From the NCBI GenBank assembly GCA_958295665.1, contig OY282559.1, positions 267,754,057 through 267,818,056 on the forward strand: a stretch of 64,000 nucleotides of DNA, in the 5' to 3' direction. Position numbers and translations under genes: made by a program. The DNA comes from Tipula vernalis (taxonomy: Eukaryota; Arthropoda; Insecta; Diptera; Tipulidae). This document shows, in pieces, positions 55,310-64,000 of the stretch. The number at the start of each line of letters is the position of its first letter. Within the stretch, counting starts at the first letter, position 1. The notes beneath the pieces were generated by a model. It did not search any database. It was not told the DNA's origin and worked only from the letters and a program-made list of their open reading frames with translations.

Positions 55310-56380
55310 GTTAAAAATTAATGTCTGAATGTATTTTTAAGACCTATTAGGCAAATCAAAAATTCTGTGGCGTTTTGATTTTTTCCCTCATTGTGGTGAT
55401 GAGAAGCTTGCTTACCAGATCGTTTGGATGAATTGTTAATATTGAGTGGTAACTGGGACTGGAATCCTCAATTTCTTCCCGTATTGTTGGGACCTGTAGG
55501 TCTCTGCAAATTTGGTCCATCTAGTTTGCTTCTTAGAAATTTAGAATTGAACTGCTGAAGAATGTCCAAGTTCGAGTTGCTCGCTGTTCCCCTGAGCTGT
55601 ATACCATTCGTCCAGATAGGTTTTATAGAGCAGTAGTCTATCAGCCAAAACTTTTTTGTCAGTTTCTGTGAATACTTAAAGATTTTACTTATTTAGTTTG
55701 AGATATATACTGGTTATTCATTGGTATTGGTGGACAAGTATCTCACCGCATTGTAAATATTACGTTTACATTAACCTTAATTCTCCATTTTTCTTTTCTG
55801 TAGCTTTATTTGGGTCTACATGTGAAAAGAGTGTAGCTGTGTCTGCAAATGTGGCGGCAATTATTTGATTGCTTGGTAAATAATAAAGTATCTGTCTAAT
55901 AGATATGATGTTAATATTCTGTAGAAATCATGTGGTAAACATCACTTAGTTTTGTGTGTTATCCCACATGCCACATCTTGTCGAAAGGTTGTGCTGTGTT
56001 CATGAATAAAGCAGAACAATATCATTTTTCCTCTATGGATTCTTGAATATCTTGAACTATTCTGTATATTTGTTCTAATGTTGGGTGTTCTAAATCCAAA
56101 CTGTTGATCTGGAATCAACTTCTTCTCCAACAATATAGGCTTAAGACGCTTAAGTAGTAATTTTTCAAATAATATAGCCATAATTGGTAACAACTTCTTC
56201 TAAAGGCTTACCTGGTTTTGGTATTAATATTACTTGCGAAACCTTGCATTCTATTGGGAAATATCCTGTTCTAAGTATTGCGTTGATTAAGTTGGTTATA
56301 ATTCAAATACCCTTTTTTGGCAACTCTTGCAAAATATTTCCTTTGATAACAATATACCCTAGCACCTTTTAAGGATTTAA
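55310..56380 (-). pseudogene. Jockey-clade LINE reverse transcriptase, part downstream of the BEL insertion
   Basis: Minus strand. ITNLINAILRTGYFPIECKV, SQVILIPKPGKPLEE and a frame with LPIMAILFEKLLLKRLKPIL and KKLIPDQQFGFRT are typical Jockey RT text. They are close to the copy at 19050-19330. Further down, TIIAATFADTATLFSHVDPN has FADT for the FADD box, consistent with loss of an Asp codon, and LLLYKTYLDEWYTAQ marks the C-terminus. Many frame breaks. The upstream half of the same element is at 63270-64000, beyond the BEL/Pao element. Confidence 0.78.
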
Positions 56381-56385
56381 CTGTC

Positions 56386-57082
56386 TGAAATTTATTGAGC
56401 TGTTCGACCAAGCTCAAAATTGTAGCGCCGTATGTTAATGACTTGCCTGCTACAAAGTAACTCCAATTTTATTTGCACGGATTCAATTAATTTATAATTT
56501 GTTTTGCACTTATTTGCTCGCTTAAGAAACAGTAGTAAAATTAACACCCCTTTGTTCTTATTTCTAATTTTTATTAATTTTTCGACATTTGTTATTTTTA
56601 TCTTCACTACACGAATACTCAAACCAGACAGACTTTCAACATGAAAACTATTCCTTCTTTTTAAACCGGCGCACCAGTCATATGCGTTATTACGTGTGAA
56701 GTATTCGTCAAGTCACTAATTTTCATCTTGCAACTCGTCTTTACAAATGGTATAAAGTAATTTCTCATAATGAAATCTACTATGATTAAATTTGACATTA
56801 AGCAGTAATGTCAAATTTTTAATAATATTTACATCAACTATGAATTAAGGTAAGTAATTTTACATTATTCAATAACTACAACTAATTATTTACTGCAATT
56901 GCTTTTTTTACAGGTATCTTATGTTATTTCATGGATACGTCGATCTTCAATAGTGTTGATTAGATAAGTATTTTGATTTAAGACCGATTTCTTTGTGTAA
57001 CCATTTTTTCTTCTATTTTTAGGATCGCTCTGCTTTCAACAGCAACTTTTTATTCTACAGGAAATATATATCAGTCTAAACA
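56386..57082 (-). repeat. BEL/Pao 3' LTR
   Basis: 697 bp, plus-strand start TGAAATTTATTGAGC and end CAGTCTAAACA. On the coding strand it ends with an AATAAA at the 3' edge. It carries a 76-codon minus frame also present in the other LTR, which is not thought to be a gene. Confidence 0.95.
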
Positions 57083-57400
57083 TTCTCCCGGCTTTGAATC
57101 AGTTGATTCAATCGGTAATCGGCATATTTTATGAATTGGACGCTTCAAAACTCCCGATTTTGTCCGTATATTTGTTACTCTCGCCAGGCCATCACTACCA
57201 CATATTACGTCAACAACCGTACCCTTAACCCATTTTGTCGGCGGTAAGTTGTTGTCTATGATGAGTACGACATCGTTAATTTGGATATTTTTTCTTACAG
57301 TTTCCCATTTGTATCGAGATTGTAAAGCAGTCAAATATTCGGTTGACCACCTTGCCCAAAAATGTTGCTTTCGTTGCTGAAGAAATTAGATAGATGGCTC
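57074..57400 (-). pseudogene. BEL/Pao integrase C-terminal domain, out of frame
   Basis: The last part of Pol: QHFWARWSTEYLTALQSRYK and IQINDVVLIIDNNLPPTKWV, the DUF5641-like C-terminal domain, followed by HKICRLP and PGECLD. It is separated from the main frame by a one-base shift near 57455, just after the LTP motif, and by a TAA near 57395. The terminal stop falls a few codons inside the 3' LTR, a compact arrangement. A complete integrase cannot be made without correcting both breaks. Confidence 0.8.
57083..57095 (-). other. Polypurine tract of the BEL/Pao element
   Basis: On the coding strand AAAGCCGGGAGAA directly precedes the TGTTTAGAC start of the 3' LTR, the position from which plus-strand DNA synthesis is primed. 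Confidence 0.75.
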
Positions 57401-57407
57401 TAATTTG

Positions 57408-60400
57408 TTAACTGGACACTGTTTTAAATCGACCTCTGGAACCAAAACCATCGAATGTCCCAACGGGAGTCAAAATATCTTCTGGGCTATCAGGAATACT
57501 ACACAGTGGTCGCGAGTTCATTATAGCCTCGATCTCAATGGAGAGTGTCATCATTTCGTCCACCGTAAATACCGTCGTACCAACCACCCGCTTAAAATGG
57601 TATTTGAAAGCCTTTACTGCTGCTTCCCACAGGCCTCCGAAGTGAGGGGCATTTGGAGGCATAAAATGCCACTGGATGTGGTCCTTTAATAAAGAATAAT
57701 AAATTAGTTTGTCATTTTCCTTTATAAATTTGAATAATAGTTGCAGCTCTCTATTAGCCCCAATAAAATTGCTCCCGCAATCCGAGTATATATCGGTACA
57801 TAGCCCTCTCCGTCCAACGAATCTGCGAAATGCGGCCAAAAATGCGCCAGTAGTCAACTCCAACACCAACTCGATATGCACGGCTTTCGTGCTTTCACAT
57901 ACAAACAGGCATACGTAAATTTTGCAAGGTCTTTGACCCCGTCCTCGTTTGTTCAATACCATAAATGGTCCGGCAAAATCAACGCCAACTTTAATAAATG
58001 GACGGATAAGCTCTACTCTAAAAGACGGTAAATCACCCATCTGTTGAACCATAGGAACTGGATTCACTCTAAAGCACGATATACATCCCCTGGTGACCAA
58101 TCTGACCATATCCTTGGCACGAATGAGCCAGTATTTCTGCCTTAACAACCCAAGAAGTAACTGTGGACCAGCATGACGATAATTTAAATGGTATTCTTCT
58201 ACCAATCGTTTTGCTAATTTGGTTTTCGTCGGAATGATGATCGGATGTTTAACACTTTCTGGTACATTGGCATTCCGTAAACGACACCCAACTCGAACTA
58301 CTCCTTCATCGCTAATAAATGGATTCAAAAACTTCAAACTTGATTTTACTGGCCTTGATTGTGTTAAATTGCTAATATCTTCCTTCATCCATTGGTTTTG
58401 CACGTATCGCCAACAAAATAACTCGGCTTCCCATATCTCTTCCCGTGTTATAAGACCAGTTTTTGGATTATTTTTGTTGTTCTTCCTTGCATTATAGAAA
58501 AGGCGCATTGATCGAGCTACCACCTTCATGATGATGTGAAACGATGATATTCGCGATGCTAAACCTTCCAGCCAATCTTCTTCCTTAACAATACTTAATA
58601 CTACTGACGTTTTAATCTCCATAGCCCTTTGTTTTGGCCAATTCTCGTTGCTCTTAAGCCATGGCGGTCCATTCCACCACAGTTCATGATTTAACAGATC
58701 TCTCGGCGTTACCCCCCGTGAAGCACAATCGGCGGCATTACTACTTGTTGGAACATGGTACCAATTTTCTCTGCGTGTTTCCTGCAATATCTTGGAGGTT
58801 CGGTTCGCTACGAAAACTTCCCACCGACTTGGTACGTCCGACAGCCAATCCAAGACGATGGTAGAATCCGTCCAGTAATATTTTGCACTTACATTTGTAG
58901 ATAGGGAACCTACCACCGATTTCATCAATTGAACTAGCAATACTGCAGCACACAGTTCCAATCGTGCGATTGATAACGACTTCACCGGAGCAACCCTTGA
59001 CTTTGCAGCAATTAATCTGGTGCAATATTCGCCCTCTATTGTTTTGTGCCTTGCATACACTACTGCGGCATACGCGCGCTTGCTCGCATCGCAAAACCCA
59101 TGCAATTCCGTTTCACCTGACGTTTGAAGCCATCTTGGTATTCTGATCAATCTTAAATCTTGCAGTTTATTACGAAGTGTGAGCCACTCCGAACCGACCG
59201 TCTCAGGTAGGACATCATCCCAACCAACCGGTTTCAACCATAATTCTTGAAAAAGCATTTTTATGCTTATTATTACAGGTGCCAGCCATCCAAGCGGATC
59301 AAAAATACGGCTGCTTTCTGAGAGCAAACCTCGCTTCGTTGGATTGTAATCTCCCAACTCAATCGAATAGCAAAATACATCTTCCACTGGGCTCCACTGC
59401 AGCCCGAGTACCTTTGTACTAAGCGAATCATCACTAAAACGTTTGGTAAGTGTTTCTCGATCACTATCAGGAATTGTACTCAATAATTCTGAAGAATTGG
59501 ACACCCATTTACGTAAATTCATGCCAGCAGTTGACAATACACCCCTTAAGTCAGTTCCCTTCTTCATAGCGTCCTCTACGGATCCCGAACCAAACATGAT
59601 GTCATCCATATATGTGTGGTTTCGTAATATCTTAGAAACTTCCGGATAAGTTTTCTCGTTTATCTTTGCTATTTCTTCTAGAACACGCGTCGCAATATAA
59701 GGTGCTGACTTCATGCCGTAGGTTAACGTAGTTAACTCGTAATACTGGATTGACTCGTTCATGCTCGATCTCCAAACGATCTGTTGTAACTTCCGATCTT
59801 CTTGTTGAACTAATATTTGGCGGTACATCTTTTCGACGTCGCACACCACGGCAATCTTGAACTCTCTAAATCTCAACAATATCTCGTATAATGTTGCTTG
59901 TTTAATTAAACCCGCCATCAGCATTTCATTAAGAGATGTTCCATTTGCCGTCCTTGAGGAAGCATCGAACACAACGCGAATCTTTGTTGATGCAGTAATG
60001 GGCTCCTTTACTACCCCATGATGTGGTAGATAATTTTTCGAAGTATCACGTCCTCCTTGAATCATATGACCCAAGTTACGGTATTCTTCCATGAAAAGCT
60101 TATAAGCCATACCAAACGATTCCATACGATTAAATTTTTTCTCCATGGCTGATTGTCGACTCAACGCCAAATTTAATGATGCGCCTAATTTTCCCATATT
60201 TTGTTTTACAGGTAGCTGCACTACAAATCTTCCTTCTTGATTTCTTAAAGTGGTTGTTTTAAATATTTCTTCGCATTGCCGTTCCTCGTCTGTCATTCCT
60301 CGATATTCGGGTAAATGTTCTATCTGCCAAAATTTTTGAAGAAGTTCATCCACACCTACGGTTGGTTGATCAGTCACTTCACTAACATATGCCTGGGTTT

Positions 60401-61439
60401 CTCCCAACCCAGTTACTTCACCGCCAAGTACCCATCCAAAAATCGTCTCAACTGCTGTCAATCCATTATCGATCCTCAATCTTCCGTTTAACAATGAATC
60501 GAAAACGGACCGCACTCCCAAGATCATGTCAATCCTACTTCGATGCCCAAATTCTGGATCAGCCAAAAATATGGGAATATTTTCCCTATGAAATTCAACC
60601 GAATGACTTGGCAATTGTGCGCATAGATTCGACAAAACCAATGCAACGACCGGAATTTCCATTGCTGTATCGTATAGTGATCGTAATCTAAGCTGAACTT
60701 CGCCACAAGACACTTGCGATTGAGAACCACCAAGACCAGAAACGATTGTGTGATTATGAATTCGTGTTAGCCCTAATTGATTGCAAAACCTCTCGCTAAC
60801 CAGAGACGTCATGGAGCCCGAATCCAATAAAACTCTGCATCGATGTTCTACACCATATCTATCGGTAATTTTCACCAGTGCGGTTGGAAGAATACTTGTC
60901 TTTGATACGTTAACTGCTGAATAAGATGATATTTGCAAGTCTTCTTTGGGTGATACCTTAACCATAGCAGCCTTTATCTTGGCATCTGGTTTAGTGTCAG
61001 TTACCAAACTGGTTGTCTGATTATTTGTCGTAACCCTTGGACATGATTTTAGAAATTCGTCATCAGGATGCAACAAGGTACTATGTTTCCTTTGGCAAAT
61101 CGTACATCTCAGCTTGGCTTTACACATAAATACTGCGTGATTAATCTTCAGACAGTTGAAACAGCATCCTTTAGCCTTTACACATTCCCGACGTTCACGT
61201 ATTGACATACCGTTGAATCTATCACAATTCGATAGATAATGTTCTCCAGAGCACAGCCAACATTTTATAACATTCGTAGAAATGAATGATCTTGTTGATT
61301 TGACATGGCTAAGCGAATCCCTTGTCGCAATATTCTTTGTGGCTTCTAACGCGTCGGAACGATTCAGCAAAAATTTGAAGAATTCATCCAAGGTTGGATG
61401 ATCAGTCTCGCACGAATGTTGTGCCCACAATATTTTCAT
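57408..61439 (-). CDS. BEL/Pao Gag-Pol polyprotein (zinc knuckle, protease, RT, RNase H, integrase)
   Basis: A 1343-codon open frame. Domains by residue: zinc knuckles about 60-124 (CWLCSGEHYLSNC; CCFNCLKINHAVFMC; CTICQRKH); aspartic protease from 200 (VLLDSGSMTSLVS); reverse transcriptase about 485-660 with CDVEKMYRQI and YMDD at 610-613; the family block SESSRIFDPLGWLAPVIIS at 707; RNase H from 780 (GFCDASKRAYAAVVYA); integrase zinc domain 1084-1123 (HLNYRHAGPQ...CISCF); integrase core with VGVDFAGPF (Asp 1154), YSDCGSNF (Asp 1220) and GGLWEAAVK (Glu 1272). All catalytic residues I can check are present. It processes and replicates the element through cytoplasmic particles. The frame is that of the upstream Gag ORF after a single TAG, and it ends early through a frameshift that removes the integrase tail. 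Confidence 0.93.
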   Translation of the reverse strand: MKILWAQHSCETDHPTLDEFFKFLLNRSDALEATKNIATRDSLSHVKSTRSFISTNVIKCWLCSGEHYLSNCDRFNGMSIRERRECVKAKGCCFNCLKINHAVFMCKAKLRCTICQRKHSTLLHPDDEFLKSCPRVTTNNQTTSLVTDTKPDAKIKAAMVKVSPKEDLQISSYSAVNVSKTSILPTALVKITDRYGVEHRCRVLLDSGSMTSLVSERFCNQLGLTRIHNHTIVSGLGGSQSQVSCGEVQLRLRSLYDTAMEIPVVALVLSNLCAQLPSHSVEFHRENIPIFLADPEFGHRSRIDMILGVRSVFDSLLNGRLRIDNGLTAVETIFGWVLGGEVTGLGETQAYVSEVTDQPTVGVDELLQKFWQIEHLPEYRGMTDEERQCEEIFKTTTLRNQEGRFVVQLPVKQNMGKLGASLNLALSRQSAMEKKFNRMESFGMAYKLFMEEYRNLGHMIQGGRDTSKNYLPHHGVVKEPITASTKIRVVFDASSRTANGTSLNEMLMAGLIKQATLYEILLRFREFKIAVVCDVEKMYRQILVQQEDRKLQQIVWRSSMNESIQYYELTTLTYGMKSAPYIATRVLEEIAKINEKTYPEVSKILRNHTYMDDIMFGSGSVEDAMKKGTDLRGVLSTAGMNLRKWVSNSSELLSTIPDSDRETLTKRFSDDSLSTKVLGLQWSPVEDVFCYSIELGDYNPTKRGLLSESSRIFDPLGWLAPVIISIKMLFQELWLKPVGWDDVLPETVGSEWLTLRNKLQDLRLIRIPRWLQTSGETELHGFCDASKRAYAAVVYARHKTIEGEYCTRLIAAKSRVAPVKSLSIARLELCAAVLLVQLMKSVVGSLSTNVSAKYYWTDSTIVLDWLSDVPSRWEVFVANRTSKILQETRRENWYHVPTSSNAADCASRGVTPRDLLNHELWWNGPPWLKSNENWPKQRAMEIKTSVVLSIVKEEDWLEGLASRISSFHIIMKVVARSMRLFYNARKNNKNNPKTGLITREEIWEAELFCWRYVQNQWMKEDISNLTQSRPVKSSLKFLNPFISDEGVVRVGCRLRNANVPESVKHPIIIPTKTKLAKRLVEEYHLNYRHAGPQLLLGLLRQKYWLIRAKDMVRLVTRGCISCFRVNPVPMVQQMGDLPSFRVELIRPFIKVGVDFAGPFMVLNKRGRGQRPCKIYVCLFVCESTKAVHIELVLELTTGAFLAAFRRFVGRRGLCTDIYSDCGSNFIGANRELQLLFKFIKENDKLIYYSLLKDHIQWHFMPPNAPHFGGLWEAAVKAFKYHFKRVVGTTVFTVDEMMTLSIEIEAIMNSRPLCSIPDSPEDILTPVGTFDGFGSRGRFKTVSS

Positions 61440-61454
61440 TTCCGCATCTAACCT

Positions 61455-62228
61455 CTACTCCATTAGATACAAGAGCCAAACATCCCTTGACTCGGCTTTC
61501 TCTCCTAACGCCCTTAGACCACGGATTGTCTCATCCGACACATCCAATAATTTTCGAATATTACTCGCTGTTCCTTGTTTTATTATCGGTTGATCCAAAA
61601 ACGTACGGACAAATGCTTGAATGGTATGTTTTTTTCTCCCATATCTATCGACCAATTTTTTAAACGCCTCAAAATAATTCGCCTCGGTAATTGGGAAATG
61701 TTTGATTAAGTTGGCAGCCTCATCACGGAGATATCCTTTCAAGTACGTGAACTTCTGTACCGCTGTCAAATTGCTATTATGAATTGTTTTCATATAAACA
61801 TCGTAGAATGATTGCCATTGCGTATAGTTACCAGCAAACGGTTCAATCGTGATTTTGGGCAACCTGATGTCCATAGATGTATTGAGCACGGACATTGAAG
61901 TCGCCATTGTAACGTTTGGCTCGGTTCCACCCACTGCTTCATTTAACTTTCGTATCAATTTGCTCAGCTTTGCATCAACCGTATAATAAAGTTCACTAAA
62001 TTCGACGGCTGTCGAAATTGCACTTGGGTTGACTTGGAATATTTGACCCTCAACATAACTAAAGTTCGTCAACAAGTCACCGGCACGCAGCTTGCGGGTT
62101 TGTAATGCATCTATATCGGCTTTATCAGCTTTCGTGTTCACAAATGTTTCCAAATTTTCCATTTGCGTTAATAAAGACTTGCGCGTGGCTTCATGGATTG
62201 CCAACTGACGTGCCTCGTCCATGCTCAT
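61455..62228 (-). CDS. BEL/Pao Gag N-terminal ORF
   Basis: A 257-codon frame starting MSMDEARQLAIHEATRKSLL. It contains the DUF1759-type Gag core: RLPKITIEPFAGNYTQWQSF, YDVYMKTIHNSNLTAVQKFT, YLKGYLRDEAANLI and FEAFKKLVDRYGRK. It ends DVWLLYLME at TAG (61455-61457). The same frame continues five codons later into the long Pol ORF without any shift, and relatives have a continuous protein here. The amber codon thus looks like a point mutation of a sense codon, or less likely a programmed read-through site. ATG at 62228 is the first in frame and lies about 340 bp downstream of the 5' LTR. Confidence 0.9.
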   Translation of the reverse strand: MSMDEARQLAIHEATRKSLLTQMENLETFVNTKADKADIDALQTRKLRAGDLLTNFSYVEGQIFQVNPSAISTAVEFSELYYTVDAKLSKLIRKLNEAVGGTEPNVTMATSMSVLNTSMDIRLPKITIEPFAGNYTQWQSFYDVYMKTIHNSNLTAVQKFTYLKGYLRDEAANLIKHFPITEANYFEAFKKLVDRYGRKKHTIQAFVRTFLDQPIIKQGTASNIRKLLDVSDETIRGLRALGEKAESRDVWLLYLME

Positions 62229-62548
62229 TTTAATTTAAATATCACTGAATTTCACCGATCACGAACTTATTATTTAATAGTAAGTAATACTACTAATATC
62301 ACTAACTGTTCAAAATGGCTGCTATCCGTAACCACAAGACACGTGTTATGAACCGCGTTATCGAACCACGTTAATTTTTCTCGATGCCAAAATGGCTGCT
62401 CCACGTTAATGTAAATCACTACTTGTTTAACTTCTTCAGCGCAAAACCTTCGCGTTTCGACTATTTGAATCACTATTTCCGCAACTTTATAATGATATGT
62501 GAAACAAATGCCTTATTACCACCACTGGATTGTTCTGTATAAATTAAC

Positions 62549-62567
62549 TATCCGGCTCGAAGGACAA
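62549..62567 (-). other. Primer-binding site, tRNA-Tyr type
   Basis: Immediately inside the 5' LTR the coding strand reads TTGTCCTTCGAGCCGGATA. Apart from the leading bases it is complementary to the 3' end of eukaryotic tRNA-Tyr (acceptor CCTTCGA/TCGAAGGA plus CCA), with one G missing relative to a perfect TGGTCC. Confidence 0.75.
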
Positions 62568-63264
62568 TGAAATTTATTGAGCTGTTCGACCAAGCTCAAA
62601 ATTGTAGCGCCGTATGTTAATGACTTGCCTGCTACAAAGTAACTCCAATTTTATTTGCACGGATTCAATTAATTTATAATTTGTTTTGCACTTATTTGCT
62701 CGCTTAAGAAACAGTAGTAAAATTAACACCCCTTTGTTCTTATTTCTAATTTTTATTAATTTTTCGACATTTGTTATTTTTATCTTCACTACACGAATAC
62801 TCAAACCAGACAGACTTTCAACATGAAAACTATTCCTTCTTTTTAAACCGGCGCACCAGTCATATGCGTTATTACGTGTGAAGTATTCGTCAAGTCACTA
62901 ATTTTCATCTTGCAACTCGTCTTTACAAATGGTATAAAGTAATTTCTCATAATGAAATCTACTATGATTAAATTTGACATTAAGCAGTAATGTCAAATTT
63001 TTAATAATATTTACATCAACTATGAATTAAGGTAAGTAATTTTACATTATTCAATAACTACAACTAATTATTTACTGCAATTGCTTTTTTTACAGGTATC
63101 TTATGTTATTTCATGGATACGTCGATCTTCAATAGTGTTGATTAGATAAGTATTTTGATTTAAGACCGATTTCTTTGTGTAACCATTTTTTCTTCTATTT
63201 TTAGGATCGCTCTGCTTTCAACAGCAACTTTTTATTCTACAGGAAATATATATCAGTCTAAACA
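62568..63264 (-). repeat. BEL/Pao 5' LTR
   Basis: 697 bp. By eye it is identical to the 3' LTR over its whole length, including the TGAAATTTATTGAGC and CAGTCTAAACA ends. On the coding strand it starts TGTTTAGACTGATATATATT, so a TATA-like run lies near its 5' edge. Confidence 0.95.
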
Positions 63265-63269
63265 CTGTC

Positions 63270-64000
63270 TCTGTATCATACCGTTTTTACTTCTAATATA
63301 GAAAACTTCTTGATTCGAAGTAGTTTTGAATGTTGTTACTTTCTTCATCAATATTTTCTGATGCATTTGGTTGAAATAGCCTTTCGAAATGGTCTGCGAA
63401 TACTTCAGACTTTTCTTCATTATTTTACGCCCAGTGACAGTCACTTGTAACATATCGGCGGATAATATGCTGTCGTGGTTATTTCAGCTTCTTAGTCGCT
63501 TTCCACAGTAAATAATCTGTGTTTTCTGTTGGATATCGTTGCCGAACGATATCGTTGCCATTGCTGTCTTAATTTTCTTTTCTCCTTAATCATTTTCTTG
63601 AAAACTTTCCTATATTTCGAGATGTTCCACTACTTGAGCTATATCACTTTCCATCTTTAACTTGATGTTTGTGCTTAGTTTCTCTATTATCTAATATCTG
63701 AAGTGGTGCCAGTCAGTTTTATTGCTGCGTAACATCGGTTGTTTCTGTGTATTCACTATCTTTGTTCCCAAAGTGATTAATACATTCGAATGATCCGATC
63801 ACCAAAAATAGCGGGGCTTTAATATAATTATATGCAATTCCATTGGCGTTTGGCATTATAATCACCCCTTGCTATATAGCAATGACTCAAAGAACTATAA
63901 AAATCGTCGTATTTGGCCGAAACGGTTTAAGAACCTAGCAAATCTTCTCTTACTACATCATTTGCTTGTAGATGCCTTTTTGATTTTAGCTGCAGTGCCA
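63270..64000 (-). pseudogene. Jockey-clade LINE ORF2, part upstream of the BEL insertion
   Basis: Minus strand. ARGDYNAKRQW (the GDxNAKxxxW endonuclease block) lies near 63850. TDWHHFRYLIIEKLSTN and KMIKEKRKLRQQWQRYRSA near 63690-63560 are the linker typical of Jockey ORF2. KSEVFADHFERLFQPNASEN near 63400 leads into the RT. The reading continues into 56380 and below once the BEL element and one CTGTC copy are removed. The element's 5' end is beyond the window. Stops and frameshifts throughout. Confidence 0.75.

Larger units (their letters stand above)
56386..63264 (-). mobile_element. BEL/Pao retrotransposon, nearly intact and young
   Basis: A 6879-bp element on the minus strand with two 697-bp LTRs that appear identical. 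TG...CA ends are flanked by CTGTC on both sides (56381-56385 and 63265-63269). Gag and Pol lie in one reading frame, separated by a single TAG. The primer site matches tRNA-Tyr and a polypurine tract precedes the 3' LTR. Identical LTRs mean insertion was recent in evolutionary terms. It interrupts a Jockey LINE whose two halves flank it in the same orientation. Confidence 0.95.

Noticed and set aside
56392..56622. 76-codon minus frame present in both LTRs as an accessory gene
   Set aside because: Lies within the LTR, has low-complexity Lys/Ile-rich composition and no homology signal; duplicated only because LTRs are duplicated.
57405..61663. Plus-strand frames across the BEL/Pao element
   Set aside because: Shadows of the long minus-strand Pol and Gag frames.

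Overview
The window is AT-rich, intron-poor eukaryotic DNA made almost entirely of transposable elements in various stages of decay. The mix (BEL/Pao and Ty3/gypsy LTR elements, Jockey, R1-like, CR1-like and R2-like LINEs, Tigger/pogo, mariner, hAT, MULE/foldback, and a Polinton-type DNA polymerase) points to an arthropod, most likely an insect. I found no convincing host gene, tRNA, rRNA or CRISPR array. Most open frames are TE relics or read-throughs of tandem repeats.

Layout. 1-3.2 kb: a BEL/Pao Gag relic (-), a LINE RNase H tail (+), a Polinton-like PolB relic (-) and a degenerate 20-bp tandem array. 3.2-8.8 kb: non-coding DNA with one clean MITE (4632-4883) and two 3' ends of a retroposon family with an AATC-type tail. 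8.9-10.5 kb: an IS630/Tc1-type transposase relic, an (AT)n run and a BEL/Pao integrase relic. 10.6-16 kb: a LINE endonuclease gene split by a 4.3-kb ORF-less insertion (11014-15317, TG...CA ends, AGCT duplications). That insertion is itself interrupted by a 1.4-kb hAT-type element with 8-bp duplications and inverted arrays of an 18-bp repeat. 16-20.5 kb: a near full-length but dead Jockey LINE with a poly(A) tail.

22.9-36.2 kb is the most informative nest. An R1-like LINE lies on the minus strand. Its endonuclease is interrupted exactly by a 6.5-kb foldback-type element (24004-30523): inverted arrays of a 33-bp repeat flank a MULE transposase relic, with 8-bp duplications (GTTGCATA). A further retroposon with 20-bp duplications sits inside that element. 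Upstream of the same LINE's second ORF lies a decayed Ty3/gypsy element with unusually short 106-bp LTRs (31061-35303).

36-56 kb: G-poor and GAATAATG-rich low-complexity DNA, scrambled BEL/Pao pieces, a CR1-like LINE (-) interrupted by an R2-clade fragment (+), MITE-like inverted repeats, a Tigger transposase (+) split by a LINE (-) that holds a 428-bp duplication with a hammerhead-like motif, hAT and mariner relics, and a solo LTR (52470-52876, ATAT duplications).

55.3-64 kb: a Jockey LINE (-) is interrupted by a young BEL/Pao element (56386-63264). Its 697-bp LTRs look identical and it has 5-bp duplications (CTGTC), a tRNA-Tyr-type primer site and a 1343-codon open frame. An in-frame amber codon, a late frameshift and a late stop make this copy probably non-autonomous.

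No pathway links these genes. Their relations are nesting relations, and several empty target sites can be read directly, which fixes element boundaries without a reference.
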